Shown: in pieces, positions 36,063-46,734 of the stretch
How the letters are laid out: the number at the start of each line of letters is the position of its first letter
How positions within the stretch are numbered: position 1 is the first letter of the stretch
Origin: an uncultured Bacteroidales bacterium
GTDB lineage: Bacteria > Bacteroidota > Bacteroidia > Bacteroidales > P3
Reading direction: 5' to 3'
Length of the DNA: 64,000 bases
Assembly (NCBI GenBank): GCA_947168665.1
Contig: CAMVMX010000001.1
Location: 1-64,000 of the forward strand
Program-made: the position numbers and the translations under genes
The notes under the pieces: model-generated
Told to the model about the DNA's origin: nothing
Databases searched by the model: none
What the model saw: the letters and a program-made list of their open reading frames with translations, nothing else

Positions 36063-37049
36063 TTAGCTCAGGCACTGGTTCTCCGAATACGAAGCCTCCA
36101 GCACCTCGTCATACTCCTCCGGCGTAAGATCGTTGAAGAAATAATAGACCGGATTCACCTTCTGTCCATTCTGGATCACCTCATAATGCAGGTGGTAGCC
36201 CTGGGCCAAGCCAGTGCGCCCCACCGTGCCGACCACCGTGCCGCGGCTTACGCGCTGGCCAGTGCTCACCTTCACATCCTGCAGGTGGGCATAGAGTGTC
36301 TTGAACCCATAACCGTGGTCCACCACCACACAGATGCCGTAGCCGCCCAATCCCTCGCCGCGTCCTGCCGTGGTCACACGTCCTTCGGCGGTGGCATGCA
36401 CCGGCGTGCCCGGCTGGGCCGAAAGGTCAACGCCCGTATGCATACGGCGGTAGTGCAGTATGGGGTGGTAGCGCATGCCAAAACCGCTCACCATGCGGCA
36501 GCTCTGCTTGGCAATCGGCATGATGGCTGGCATTCGGGCCATGCGTTCGCGCTTGGTGCCGGCCATGCGGTAAATCTCGTCCAGCGAAAGCGACTGGCTG
36601 TACAGCCGCTGCTCCAACTCCTCCACCTTCTGCACCGTGCCGGCAATCAAAGCCCCCGAAGCCTTCCCCTCCCAGCGGCTATAGTCGCCCGCAAGGGGTC
36701 TCCGCCGGCCTTCGGCCACCGGTTTGGCACCGAAGATGGTGCGGTACACCGCGCTGTCGCGTTCCTCAATGTCGGCCAGCACCCGCTGGGCCTGCGACAC
36801 ATCACTGTTCAGCGTCTCCAGTGCCGCGCGATACTCGCGCACCTCGGCCCGCAGCATCCGTTCTTCAGGCGAACCAATCAGACTGCCCAGTGCGAAAGCC
36901 ACACCAATACCCGCCACCACGCCCGGCAGCACGGTGGTCACCGCCCGCCGCAGCCTGTCGCGCCACGTGGCCTCCACACGCTCGTATGAAAGCGTGTGCG
37001 GGTTGAACCTGTACACATACCTCTTCCTTTTCACATTGCGCCCCTCCAT
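36063..37049 (-). CDS. M23-family peptidase (peptidoglycan endopeptidase-like)
   Basis: This 328-residue protein has a cytosolic N-terminal tail (KRKRYVYRFNPHTLSYERV). One membrane segment follows at about 36-60 (TTVLPGVVAGIGVAFALGSLI), then a coiled linker. The LytM/M23 domain is at about 190-300. The zinc and catalytic residues are visible in HPILHYRRMHTGVDLS and in GYHLHYEVI. It probably acts on the cell wall in the periplasm. It stands between an unidentified gene and ispH in one leftward cluster. Confidence 0.92.
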   Translation of the reverse strand: MEGRNVKRKRYVYRFNPHTLSYERVEATWRDRLRRAVTTVLPGVVAGIGVAFALGSLIGSPEERMLRAEVREYRAALETLNSDVSQAQRVLADIEERDSAVYRTIFGAKPVAEGRRRPLAGDYSRWEGKASGALIAGTVQKVEELEQRLYSQSLSLDEIYRMAGTKRERMARMPAIMPIAKQSCRMVSGFGMRYHPILHYRRMHTGVDLSAQPGTPVHATAEGRVTTAGRGEGLGGYGICVVVDHGYGFKTLYAHLQDVKVSTGQRVSRGTVVGTVGRTGLAQGYHLHYEVIQNGQKVNPVYYFFNDLTPEEYDEVLEASYSENQCLS

Positions 37050-37076
37050 GGCACCTATACGCCATCCGGCACAGTG

Positions 37077-38222
37077 CTACTCACTCTTTTTATCTGTGGC
37101 TGTCAGGTCCGACTGGTAACGGTTCAACTCCTTCACAAACCCCTTCAAGGCCTTGAAATCGCGCACATAATAGCGCAACGACAACTCAGGCACATACAGC
37201 TCGCCCACCACGCGCTCACGCATCTTGTTCTCCTCCTCTATCTCGTTCAAGGCCTTCGTATCCTTGTTCACCAGCAGGCCATCGCCAAACTGCTCGTAGT
37301 TGCGGCGGTGCACATGGGTCGACACATCCTCCGTGTTCTCGCGGTCGTAATAACTGTCAATCACCATGTTGGACACCATATCGTAAGGCACCTCCCTGAA
37401 CAGGAAATTCAGACTTCTGAGGTCGTGGATGGAAAAATCGACGGCATCCTTCGATTTCAGGATAAAATCGGGGTAGATGAAATACCGGTTTCCCTCAGCG
37501 TCGCGCAACATGGGAGTCATAAGGGGGGCCTGGATATAGTTGAAAATGCCCAGGTCGAAATACACCTGCACAAACGACGACTCCGGCCCGCTGTAGTTGG
37601 TACGCACACTCCAGATACGGTGGCTGGCGGCCACCTGCGAGAATGCCACCACCACGCCGCCGAACAGCTGGTAGCGCTCCTCGCCGCACAGGTCGGGCAC
37701 ATACAGCTGGATGTCGCGCACGTCGTGTCCCAGGCGGGCGATCTTCGACTTGTAACTCGACATCACATGTGTCTGGTACGATGTCAGTTTGTGGCGGCGG
37801 TGCGACAACTCCTTGATGCCCTCCACAATGCGCTCGGCCAACTCAGCCTCCTTAGCCATGGGCAACACATTGGCATACGACTCCAGAATCATCTGGCGCC
37901 AGTGGTCGTTCTTCGAGGTGTTCTGGGCTTCCTCAATGCGGGCCGCCTCGCGATCGAAGTCAAACTCCGCCCCCCGCACCATGGCCCAGTAGTCAGGCAC
38001 CAGCTTGGCTCTCTCATGCATACAGAAAGCCTTGTAGGTGCGGCTCGAACTGCTGCGGATAAAGAAGCCCGTTCCGGGGCCGCCACTCTCCACATACTGG
38101 CCGGACTTATACGACGATTCGTACTTACCCCTGATGCCGAAAAGAGTCGGTGTATAATGGTTCGAAACCCATACACTCAACCCCTTTGCCACTTTGATTC
38201 TGCTTTTGGGAAAAATCTTCAT
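37077..38222 (-). CDS. protein of unknown function with DUF4236-like start
   Basis: This is a 381-residue protein I cannot identify. The first 60 residues (IKVAKGLSVWVSNHY, then GGPGTGFFIRSSSSR) recall the glycine-rich DUF4236 pattern of an IKVAPGV-type start and a GIPGTGLSYR-type end. The rest (60-381) is mixed alpha/beta with many charged residues. It has no signal peptide or membrane segment. It lies between lpd and the M23 peptidase gene, 27 bases before the latter, and is likely co-transcribed. Confidence 0.6.
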   Translation of the reverse strand: MKIFPKSRIKVAKGLSVWVSNHYTPTLFGIRGKYESSYKSGQYVESGGPGTGFFIRSSSSRTYKAFCMHERAKLVPDYWAMVRGAEFDFDREAARIEEAQNTSKNDHWRQMILESYANVLPMAKEAELAERIVEGIKELSHRRHKLTSYQTHVMSSYKSKIARLGHDVRDIQLYVPDLCGEERYQLFGGVVVAFSQVAASHRIWSVRTNYSGPESSFVQVYFDLGIFNYIQAPLMTPMLRDAEGNRYFIYPDFILKSKDAVDFSIHDLRSLNFLFREVPYDMVSNMVIDSYYDRENTEDVSTHVHRRNYEQFGDGLLVNKDTKALNEIEEENKMRERVVGELYVPELSLRYYVRDFKALKGFVKELNRYQSDLTATDKKSE

Positions 38223-38263
38223 GATAGTTTATTATTGTAAGGAAAATAATGGTTTGCTCAAGT

Positions 38264-39658
<1,395 letters not shown>

Positions 39659-40192
39659 ATCTTACAATATTTCTGAATAATATATATTATAGTCTTAATT
39701 TTTTGCGAAACTATTAATTTGCAAAGATACAATTTTTTTTGATTTTGATGTCCTTTTCCGTAAAAAAAGAATTTGGAACCCGCCGCCGCGCCCTCTCCAA
39801 AAGGCGCCGCCGGCATGCCGTGTCCGTCGGTTCGCCCGCTGTCCGCCACTCGGCCCGCACAGGGGCGGCAGCCCTACCCCGGCGGGAGGAAAAAAAGCCG
39901 AACAGGTGTTGTAGAAATAATGCGGGTCGAGCGAATTTAGTTATAAACAGCAAAGGAAAAAAAGACACCAAAAAAGACTGGACATATATTAACGGAACAA
40001 TAGAGATAACAAGAAATAAGAAATTGTGAATAAATGAAATACTTGGCAACAAATCGCATCTGTGAGAAGCCGGACGGGGTTACGGCCACGCAGGTGGTGG
40101 ATTATTCCCGGCGAGGTGTTTTATGGTAATGCCGCAACAGGACCCTCGGTTTGGTCTGGAAGATTTTTTTTCGCCATACGGAATAAAATTTG
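39659..40192. other. divergent intergenic region between lpd and the barrel gene
   Basis: No gene is supported. The stretch holds the lpd promoter at its left end and leads into the plus-strand promoter at 40193. A GC-rich block lies near 39780-39890 and is flanked by A-rich sequence; I see no clear hairpin with a T-run. Confidence 0.5.
39722..39729 (-). promoter_or_regulatory. -7 box (TATCTTTG) for lpd
   Basis: Minus-strand TATCTTTG 64 bases upstream of the lpd start. Confidence 0.65.
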
Positions 40193-40200
40193 TATCTTTG
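40193..40200 (+). promoter_or_regulatory. -7 box (TATCTTTG) for the barrel protein gene
   Basis: TATCTTTG lies 51 bases before ATG 40251 and supports this start rather than the longer open frame from 40062. Confidence 0.65.
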
Positions 40201-40250
40201 CAATTTGCATTAAAGAGGATTGCGCGTGCGCAATCGGTTATTACATATTC

Positions 40251-41564
40251 ATGTCGAAACGGCTGTCCATACTCCTTCTGTTGCTGTCCGCCCTCCCGGT
40301 GGCGGCCCAGAGTGTGCGTCTCACCCCCTACCGAAACCCGTCGGCGCTGTATCTCGATTTTGACCGCCTTTATAACTACAACCGTTATGAGCGGTCGCGT
40401 ATAGAGCTGTGCGCCACATGGGTCACCCCAAGCGAAACAGCCGGGCGGCAAGACATGTTCTTAGGGCAATGGACGCTGAAGGGCTATGCCGCCTACTCCT
40501 TTGGCGACAGGGCTTTGAAGTACGGCGGCCAGGCGCGGCTGCTGCTGCCCGGCCGCTACAAGGTGCAGCTGGGACTCGGTGCATACAACGACCTGGAGCG
40601 GGCCGCCCTCCGCAGCATGGAGGGCTACAAGATGCTGTCGCCGGACTATAACACGGGCTTTCTGGCCTCGCGCTATATAGGGGTCAAAGGGGGCAAGATG
40701 GATGTGTCGTTCCGGATGGCATACGGGTGGTCGCTCACCGCCGGGGCTTTGCTGCACTGGGAAGACTACCGTTTCGATGGGCAGGGCACTATGGTTTATC
40801 CCCGGCAAAGGCCCGACGCGGCACAGCCCGTGTTGCGGCACGAGGCGTTGACGGCCCGTGCCAAATGGGACGGTGGGGTGACGCTGAGCCTCGCGGCAGG
40901 GCGCATGGTGCCGACCGCGAGCGACGGCCCGGCGCGCAACTACCTGCGCGCCTTGGCACAATATAATGCCGAGCCAGGCGACTGGGGGCTGCATGTGTTT
41001 GCCCAGACGGGGTTCTCCACCGAGGGGACTCCCTACAGCCGCATGTTCGACGTGTCGGGGACGGCGCGGTCGGTCTATTTTTTCCGCAACACGTTCCTCA
41101 CCGTGCGCCCATACACCTTCACAGCCAATATGTTTGCCCATCTGTGCCTGAACTATACAGCCCCGCTGCCGCTGTGGGAGAACAGCTGGTCGCAGCCGCA
41201 GCCTTTCCTGCAGCTGAACGCCATGTGGGGACGGCTGCACGGGCAGGACGGGAACGGACAGGCCGTGCTGGAGGATCCGGGGTTGGCCGAAGGCGACTTG
41301 CTCTACCTGCAGGCCCCACACATGGGACTGGCCGAGGTGGCCACCGGGTTCGACGGGCTGCTGCGCTGGGGGCTGTTCGACCTGGGGTTCGGGGTGGCAT
41401 ACCAGCTTTGCCCCTTCAAGGCACCATACTTCAACGAGAACCCCACCGAGAATTTTGCGCTGGCGCTGGTGGCCACTTTCATACTCGACAAAAAGCCTTC
41501 AAACCGAAACATTATATCGCCAGAGCATCAACCTAATAGTGAACCATATTTCAATCAACAGTAG
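40251..41564 (+). CDS. outer-membrane beta-barrel protein (DUF5686-barrel-like)
   Basis: This 437-residue protein starts with a signal peptide (MSKRLSILLLLLSALPVAAQ). Alternating amphipathic strands with many Tyr, Trp and Gly residues run throughout, as in a barrel. The C-terminal pattern (MGLAEVATGFDGLL, DLGFGVAYQLCPF and ENFALALVATF) resembles the barrel part of DUF5686 proteins, but the usual carboxypeptidase-regulatory N terminus is missing. It lies 6 bases before the thioredoxin-like gene, which suggests joint action in the envelope. The family assignment is an inference from pattern. Confidence 0.65.
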   Translation: MSKRLSILLLLLSALPVAAQSVRLTPYRNPSALYLDFDRLYNYNRYERSRIELCATWVTPSETAGRQDMFLGQWTLKGYAAYSFGDRALKYGGQARLLLPGRYKVQLGLGAYNDLERAALRSMEGYKMLSPDYNTGFLASRYIGVKGGKMDVSFRMAYGWSLTAGALLHWEDYRFDGQGTMVYPRQRPDAAQPVLRHEALTARAKWDGGVTLSLAAGRMVPTASDGPARNYLRALAQYNAEPGDWGLHVFAQTGFSTEGTPYSRMFDVSGTARSVYFFRNTFLTVRPYTFTANMFAHLCLNYTAPLPLWENSWSQPQPFLQLNAMWGRLHGQDGNGQAVLEDPGLAEGDLLYLQAPHMGLAEVATGFDGLLRWGLFDLGFGVAYQLCPFKAPYFNENPTENFALALVATFILDKKPSNRNIISPEHQPNSEPYFNQQ

Positions 41565-41570
41565 AGAAAA

Positions 41571-42998
41571 ATGAAAAGAATTGCCGCATCGTTATGCCTG
41601 CTTGCATTGCTCACCCCCGCCGTGTGGGGACAAAGATACAAAATGGTCTTTGTCATGCCGCCCTCCGGCACCCGCGACAGCGTGATGTATATCGGCCAGC
41701 ACTACCGCGACGGGTTTGTGAAGATGGACAGCGCATCGCTGGACAAAGAGGGAACCTACACCTTCAGCGGACGCCACAGATGGGACCGCGGCATCTATGC
41801 CCTGATTGGGCAGGACGGGAAGAAGGGGGTGATGGATTTCACGATTGACGGCAGCCAGACGTTCACCTTCACCCTGAACGCGCAGGGCGGTGTGACCGAC
41901 CCGCAGAAGGACATTGTCGGCTCCCCCGCCAATCAGGCGATGTACACCTATATCAACCGCGACAGCCAGGCCCGCAAACAGGCCAAGGACATCGACCGCC
42001 GGAAGAAGAGCGGCGATGCCACAGTCAAAGCTGAGGCCGAGCGCGAAATGGAGGCTTTGACCAAGGAGATCGAGGCCTTCGAGAAGTCGTTCATCCAGAC
42101 CAACCGCAAATACCGCTACTTTGAGCTGGCCGATATGTTCAACGGTCCCGATGTGCCTGAAACCGTTGAGGACAAGGCCCTCTACTACCGCTCACACTAT
42201 TGGGACGGGGTGGATTTTGTCGACCACAGTCTGGTATATACCCCCGACTTGTTTAACAAGATGAATTATTACTTCTTCGGTCTGCTTTACTATTCAGATT
42301 TCGACACTGTGGCCCTCTATGCCGACCGGCTGCTGGACCGCATAGAGGGTGACACGCTGATGATGCGCTATGTGCTGGATTTTATCATGCCGCGCTATTA
42401 CCGGTCCACCAAGAATGTGGGATGGGACGCCGTGTGGTGCCATCTGGTAAGGAGGTATTACCTTGCGGGCAAATGCCCGTGGGCTTCGCCGTCGGACATC
42501 GCCAACAAACGCCAGAGCGTGGAGTTTCTGGAGCAGTCGCTGATCGGGGCCATGGGCCAGGAACTGTATATGGCCGACACGAACCAGTCGGCCAATCCGC
42601 AGGACTGGATTTCGTCGCACCGATTCCCCCAGCGGTATGTGATTTTGTGGTTCTGGGACCCGGACTGCCACCACTGCCAGGAGCAGACCGAGACGCTGAA
42701 GCATCTGTACGACTCGCTCTCGGCCGCCGGCAACAGGCCTTTCGAGGTGTATGCCGTAGGGTATGAGGCCGATGTGAACAAATGGAAGAAGTATGTGCGC
42801 GAACACAATCTGCCCTTTGTCAACGTGGGCGGACCGAATGTGAACATCGACTATCAGGTGGCCTACAATGTGCACGGGGCCCCCACGATGATTATCCTGA
42901 ACGAGGAACGCCGCATCATCATGAACAAGGTGCTGGCCACCAAGGGCATACTGCCTTTCCTGAAACGCTACGAGGAACGGCACGACACAAAGAGATGA
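41571..42998 (+). CDS. secreted thioredoxin-like (TlpA-type) protein with long N-terminal region
   Basis: This 475-residue protein has a signal peptide ending near residue 21 (PAVWGQ). Residues 22-115 are a beta-rich DUF4369-like domain, then a charged helical stretch and a DUF5106-like helical domain to about 330. The thioredoxin fold follows, with the active site WDPDCHHC (Cys366 and Cys369) and cis-Pro motif HGAPTMII. It is likely a periplasmic thiol-disulfide oxidoreductase. It is co-transcribed with the barrel protein upstream, and tpiA follows after 33 bases. Confidence 0.88.
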   Translation: MKRIAASLCLLALLTPAVWGQRYKMVFVMPPSGTRDSVMYIGQHYRDGFVKMDSASLDKEGTYTFSGRHRWDRGIYALIGQDGKKGVMDFTIDGSQTFTFTLNAQGGVTDPQKDIVGSPANQAMYTYINRDSQARKQAKDIDRRKKSGDATVKAEAEREMEALTKEIEAFEKSFIQTNRKYRYFELADMFNGPDVPETVEDKALYYRSHYWDGVDFVDHSLVYTPDLFNKMNYYFFGLLYYSDFDTVALYADRLLDRIEGDTLMMRYVLDFIMPRYYRSTKNVGWDAVWCHLVRRYYLAGKCPWASPSDIANKRQSVEFLEQSLIGAMGQELYMADTNQSANPQDWISSHRFPQRYVILWFWDPDCHHCQEQTETLKHLYDSLSAAGNRPFEVYAVGYEADVNKWKKYVREHNLPFVNVGGPNVNIDYQVAYNVHGAPTMIILNEERRIIMNKVLATKGILPFLKRYEERHDTKR

Positions 42999-43031
42999 AA
43001 ATTATTGTATAACCTATAAATATTTCAGAAA

Positions 43032-43793
43032 ATGAGAAAACACATTGTTGCAGGCAACTGGAAAATGAACATGAACTTCAGCGAGGCCGACGACTTGCTG
43101 AACAATATTATGGAGAAACTGGAATCGATCACGCTCGATGCCAACACACAGCTGATTGTATGCCCCCCGTTCCCCTTCCTGGAGATGACATCGGACTATA
43201 GCGAAGACTCCTACTTCATGGTGGGCGCTCAGAACGTCAGCGACCAGGAGGTGGGCGCCTATACCGGCGAGGTGTCGGCCGCTATGCTTGAGTCGCTGGA
43301 GATTGGCTATTGCATCGTGGGCCACAGCGAGCGCAGAGCCTACTATCACGAAACCAATGAGATTGTGGCCCGCAAGGTGGACCAGCTGCTGAAGCATAAC
43401 ATAAAACCCATCGTGTGCTGCGGCGAGGTACTCGACGAGCGCGAGGCTGGCCGCCAGTGCGAGGTGGTGAAGATGCAGATTGAAGAAGGCCTGTTCCACC
43501 TGACGGCTGAGCAGTTCGCCAACGTGATTATTGCATACGAACCCGTATGGGCCATCGGCACCGGCAAGACCGCCACACCCGAACAAGCCCAGGAGATGCA
43601 CGCCTTTATCCGCAGCCTGATTGCCGGTAAGTATGGCAACGACGTGGCCGAGGAGACCAGCATCCTCTACGGCGGCAGCTGCAAACCCGGCAACGCCAAA
43701 GAACTGTTCGCCAACAAGGATGTGGACGGCGGCCTTATCGGCGGCGCATCACTGAAGGCCGACGACTTTATCGCTATCGCCACATCTTTCTAA
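43032..43793 (+). CDS. tpiA: triosephosphate isomerase
   Basis: This 253-residue glycolytic enzyme interconverts dihydroxyacetone phosphate and glyceraldehyde 3-phosphate. Active-site residues are in AGNWKMN (Asn and Lys), VGHSERR (His) and YEPVWAIGTGKTA (Glu). The phosphate-binding ends YGGSCKPGN and GLIGGASL are present. It is a normal-length member. The FtsX-like gene follows after 18 bases. Confidence 0.98.
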   Translation: MRKHIVAGNWKMNMNFSEADDLLNNIMEKLESITLDANTQLIVCPPFPFLEMTSDYSEDSYFMVGAQNVSDQEVGAYTGEVSAAMLESLEIGYCIVGHSERRAYYHETNEIVARKVDQLLKHNIKPIVCCGEVLDEREAGRQCEVVKMQIEEGLFHLTAEQFANVIIAYEPVWAIGTGKTATPEQAQEMHAFIRSLIAGKYGNDVAEETSILYGGSCKPGNAKELFANKDVDGGLIGGASLKADDFIAIATSF

Positions 43794-43811
43794 ACCAAGG
43801 TGGCACACAAG

Positions 43812-45104
43812 ATGAATGACAGAACGCGCGCAGCCGACAGCCGTTTCGTGCTGTTTGCCACGCGACGGCTACAGGGGCAGAAAGCCCGTGCTGGCCAGGA
43901 TGCCCCCGCAGCCGACGGAAGGTCGGACCGCGGGGGCATGGCGGCACCCGTCGTGAACATCGCCATGTGGAGCATTGCCCTGGGCGTGGCGGTGATGGTA
44001 CTGTCGGTATGTGTGCTGCGAGGCTTTCAGGGCGAAATCCGCCGCAAGGCCGTGGGGTTCGGCTCCCACATCGTGGTGCAGAGCTATGCCATGGGCAACA
44101 CTTATGAAGAGACACCCGTCGACATGCGCCGCGAGGAGGTGGACCGCATCAGGAACACCCACGGTGTGCGCCACGTACAATTCTACGCCACCAAGGGAGG
44201 CATGGTAAAGACCGAGAACCAGATTGAGGGGGTGCTGCTGCGCGGCGTAGAGCGCGGCTACGACTCGTCGTTCTTTGCCGAGTGCCTGGTGGAAGGGACA
44301 CTTTTCCATCTGCCCGACAGCGGCGCGGGACGCGAGGTGATTGTGTCGAAAAGGCTTGCCGAAAGGCTCCAGATAGGCGTGGGCGACAAGCTGCGGACCT
44401 ACTTCTGGCAGGGCGACAGCCCCCGCGCACGGGCATTCACTGTCAGCGGCATATACAGCACCGACCTGGCCGACTTCGACAACCACTATGTGGTGGGCGA
44501 CCTGCGCCAGGTGCAGCAGCTCAACGGCTGGGAAGTGTGGCAGGCCGGCGGCTACGAGGTGCTGGTGGACGACTTCGACCAAATCGACCACGTGGCGCAG
44601 CGGCTCAAAGAACAGCTGGGATATGACTTGACCCTTACCACCATCGTGCAGCAGAACGCGGCCCTGTTTGCATGGCTGGACCTGCTGGACAGCAACGTGG
44701 TGCTGATTATTGCCGTGATGATGATGGTGTGCGCCGTGAGCGTAATCAGCGCGTTGCTTATATTCCTCTTCGAAAAAACCTCTACCATCGGCATACTGAA
44801 GGCCATGGGGGCCACGGGCTCCACCATCCGGAAGATATTCGTGCTGAAAGGGAGCGTCACTGCCTTGAAAGGGATAGCTATCGGCGAGGCCCTGGCCGTG
44901 TTGCTGTGCCTGGCCCAGCAACAATGGGGCTGGGTGCGGCTGGACCCGGAGAGTTACGCCATGGCCACCGTGCCTGTGGCCCTCACGGCAGGCACCGCCA
45001 TCGCCGTGGCCTTAGGGACGCTGACAGTGTGCGTGCTGGCCATGCTGCTGCCGGCTGCATACATCGCGGGGGTCGAACCCGCCAAGACCATCCGGTTCGA
45101 CTGA
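43812..45104 (+). CDS. FtsX-like (LolC/E-type) ABC permease
   Basis: This 430-residue membrane protein has one N-terminal membrane segment (about 50-75, MWSIALGVAVMVLSVCVLR). A large periplasmic domain of about 230 residues follows, with three more membrane segments near the C terminus (starting about 300). This is the layout of LolC/LolE and other FtsX-type permeases. The partner ATPase is not in the window. ATG 43812 was chosen; GTG 43800 is an alternative. A role in lipoprotein release from the inner membrane is likely but not certain. It is in one run with tpiA and the histidine kinase. Confidence 0.88.
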   Translation: MNDRTRAADSRFVLFATRRLQGQKARAGQDAPAADGRSDRGGMAAPVVNIAMWSIALGVAVMVLSVCVLRGFQGEIRRKAVGFGSHIVVQSYAMGNTYEETPVDMRREEVDRIRNTHGVRHVQFYATKGGMVKTENQIEGVLLRGVERGYDSSFFAECLVEGTLFHLPDSGAGREVIVSKRLAERLQIGVGDKLRTYFWQGDSPRARAFTVSGIYSTDLADFDNHYVVGDLRQVQQLNGWEVWQAGGYEVLVDDFDQIDHVAQRLKEQLGYDLTLTTIVQQNAALFAWLDLLDSNVVLIIAVMMMVCAVSVISALLIFLFEKTSTIGILKAMGATGSTIRKIFVLKGSVTALKGIAIGEALAVLLCLAQQQWGWVRLDPESYAMATVPVALTAGTAIAVALGTLTVCVLAMLLPAAYIAGVEPAKTIRFD

Positions 45105-45176
45105 CCCCGGCCCCCGGAACCCGAGCACCGGCAATTAACAACAAACAAGAAGATGACAGAATAACCGACTACGAAC

Positions 45177-46652
45177 ATGAACAAGGCGAAATGGCTGATA
45201 CTGGGCATTACAGTTCTGCTGGCGGTGGTGGCGCTGGTGGAGATTAACAACGTGTCGATGCAGATGCGACGGGCCGAGGTGGAGAAAGTGAAGCTCTGGG
45301 CCAAAGCCATCGGACAGAAGGCCCAGCTGGTGAACTATTCGGAGCAGTTCTTTGCCAGCGTGGCTCGCGACGAACACCGCAAAATGGAACTCTACACCAA
45401 CATCCTCCGATCCTTCGACCGGATGGGGAACGATGCCGACGCCGATTTCAGCCTCGACTACGTGCGCTACATCGTCGACAGCTGCGAGACCGCCATCATC
45501 ATCACCGATGCCGACTCTGTCATCACCGTACCCAGCGAGCTGGCCGGCCAAAAGCTCGAAGGCCAACGGCTCGAAGAGTTTTCGCACAACGAGCCTTTCC
45601 ACTACCGCATCTGGGGCATGCGGATGACCCTCTACTACAAAGAGTCGCGTATGTATACCGAGCTGCGCAATGTGCTCGACGGCTTCAACAAATCATTCCT
45701 CGAAGAGATTACCAACAACGGCGTGCTGGTGCCCGTGCTGGTGGTAGACAGCCTACAAGGCGAAGTGCTGGCCAGCGGCAACATGAAGCACACCGAGTTC
45801 GACACTCCCGAGGCCCTCTCGGCCCGCCTCTGCGAAATGGAGGAGGAGAACGACCCGATAGTGCTGCGCCTGCCCGACGGGCAAAAGGCCTACGTCTTCT
45901 ACGAGAACACACCCATGCTGAAGGCCATGCGTTGGGTGCCGGCGCTCTACCTCTTTGTGCTGGCCGTGCTGATGGTGGTGTCCTACTACCTGTTGCGCAC
46001 CGCCCGCAGCATGGAGCAGAACCGCATCTGGGTGGGCATGGCAAAGGAAACCGCCCACCAGCTGGGCACCCCCATATCCTCGCTCATGGCCTGGACCCAA
46101 TACCTCGAAGGCAAGACCTTCAATGCCGACTACGCCGCCGAAATCAACAAGGACCTCCACCGGCTGGAAACCGTCACCCACCGGTTCTCCAAAATCGGCT
46201 CCGTGCCCGAACTGGAGTACGAAGGTGTCTGCGCCGCCGTGAGCAACGCCCTGGGCTACCTGCAGACCCGCAGTTCGCGCAAAGTCAAATTCGTCACCAG
46301 CTTCCCTGAAGAGGACATCCGCGTGCCGCTGAACAGCTACCTCTTCGAGTGGGTAATCGAAAACGTCTGCAAAAACGCCATCGACGCCATGGAGGGCGTC
46401 GGCACCTTCACCGTGGTTGTATCCTCCGACAGCCGCTACGTCTATATCGACCTGGGCGACACCGGCCGCGGCATGCCTCCCTCCATCCAGAAACGCGTAT
46501 TCGACTCAGGCTTCTCCACCAAGCCCCGCGGATGGGGCCTCGGCCTCTCGTTAGCCAAGCGCATCATCAACGACTACCACCGCGGGCGCATCTTTGTGAA
46601 ATATTCTGTCGAGGGGCAGGGCACCGTGTTCCGCATTGTGCTGCGGCGTTGA
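45177..46652 (+). CDS. sensor histidine kinase
   Basis: This 491-residue membrane kinase has a membrane segment at 6-26 and a second at about 257-278, with a sensor region between. The phosphorylated His294 is in AKETAHQLGTPISSL. The ATP-binding domain has ENVCKNAIDAMEG (N box), DTGRGMP (G1) and FSTKPRGWGLGLSLAKRI. No response regulator is next to it, so it is an orphan. The sensed signal is unknown. Confidence 0.93.
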   Translation: MNKAKWLILGITVLLAVVALVEINNVSMQMRRAEVEKVKLWAKAIGQKAQLVNYSEQFFASVARDEHRKMELYTNILRSFDRMGNDADADFSLDYVRYIVDSCETAIIITDADSVITVPSELAGQKLEGQRLEEFSHNEPFHYRIWGMRMTLYYKESRMYTELRNVLDGFNKSFLEEITNNGVLVPVLVVDSLQGEVLASGNMKHTEFDTPEALSARLCEMEEENDPIVLRLPDGQKAYVFYENTPMLKAMRWVPALYLFVLAVLMVVSYYLLRTARSMEQNRIWVGMAKETAHQLGTPISSLMAWTQYLEGKTFNADYAAEINKDLHRLETVTHRFSKIGSVPELEYEGVCAAVSNALGYLQTRSSRKVKFVTSFPEEDIRVPLNSYLFEWVIENVCKNAIDAMEGVGTFTVVVSSDSRYVYIDLGDTGRGMPPSIQKRVFDSGFSTKPRGWGLGLSLAKRIINDYHRGRIFVKYSVEGQGTVFRIVLRR

Positions 46653-46734
46653 CCATCCCCTCCCCCACAGCCAAGCATACAAAATCCAAACAAAAAACAA
46701 CACATAAACAAATCGAGTGAAAAGGACAAACGAC

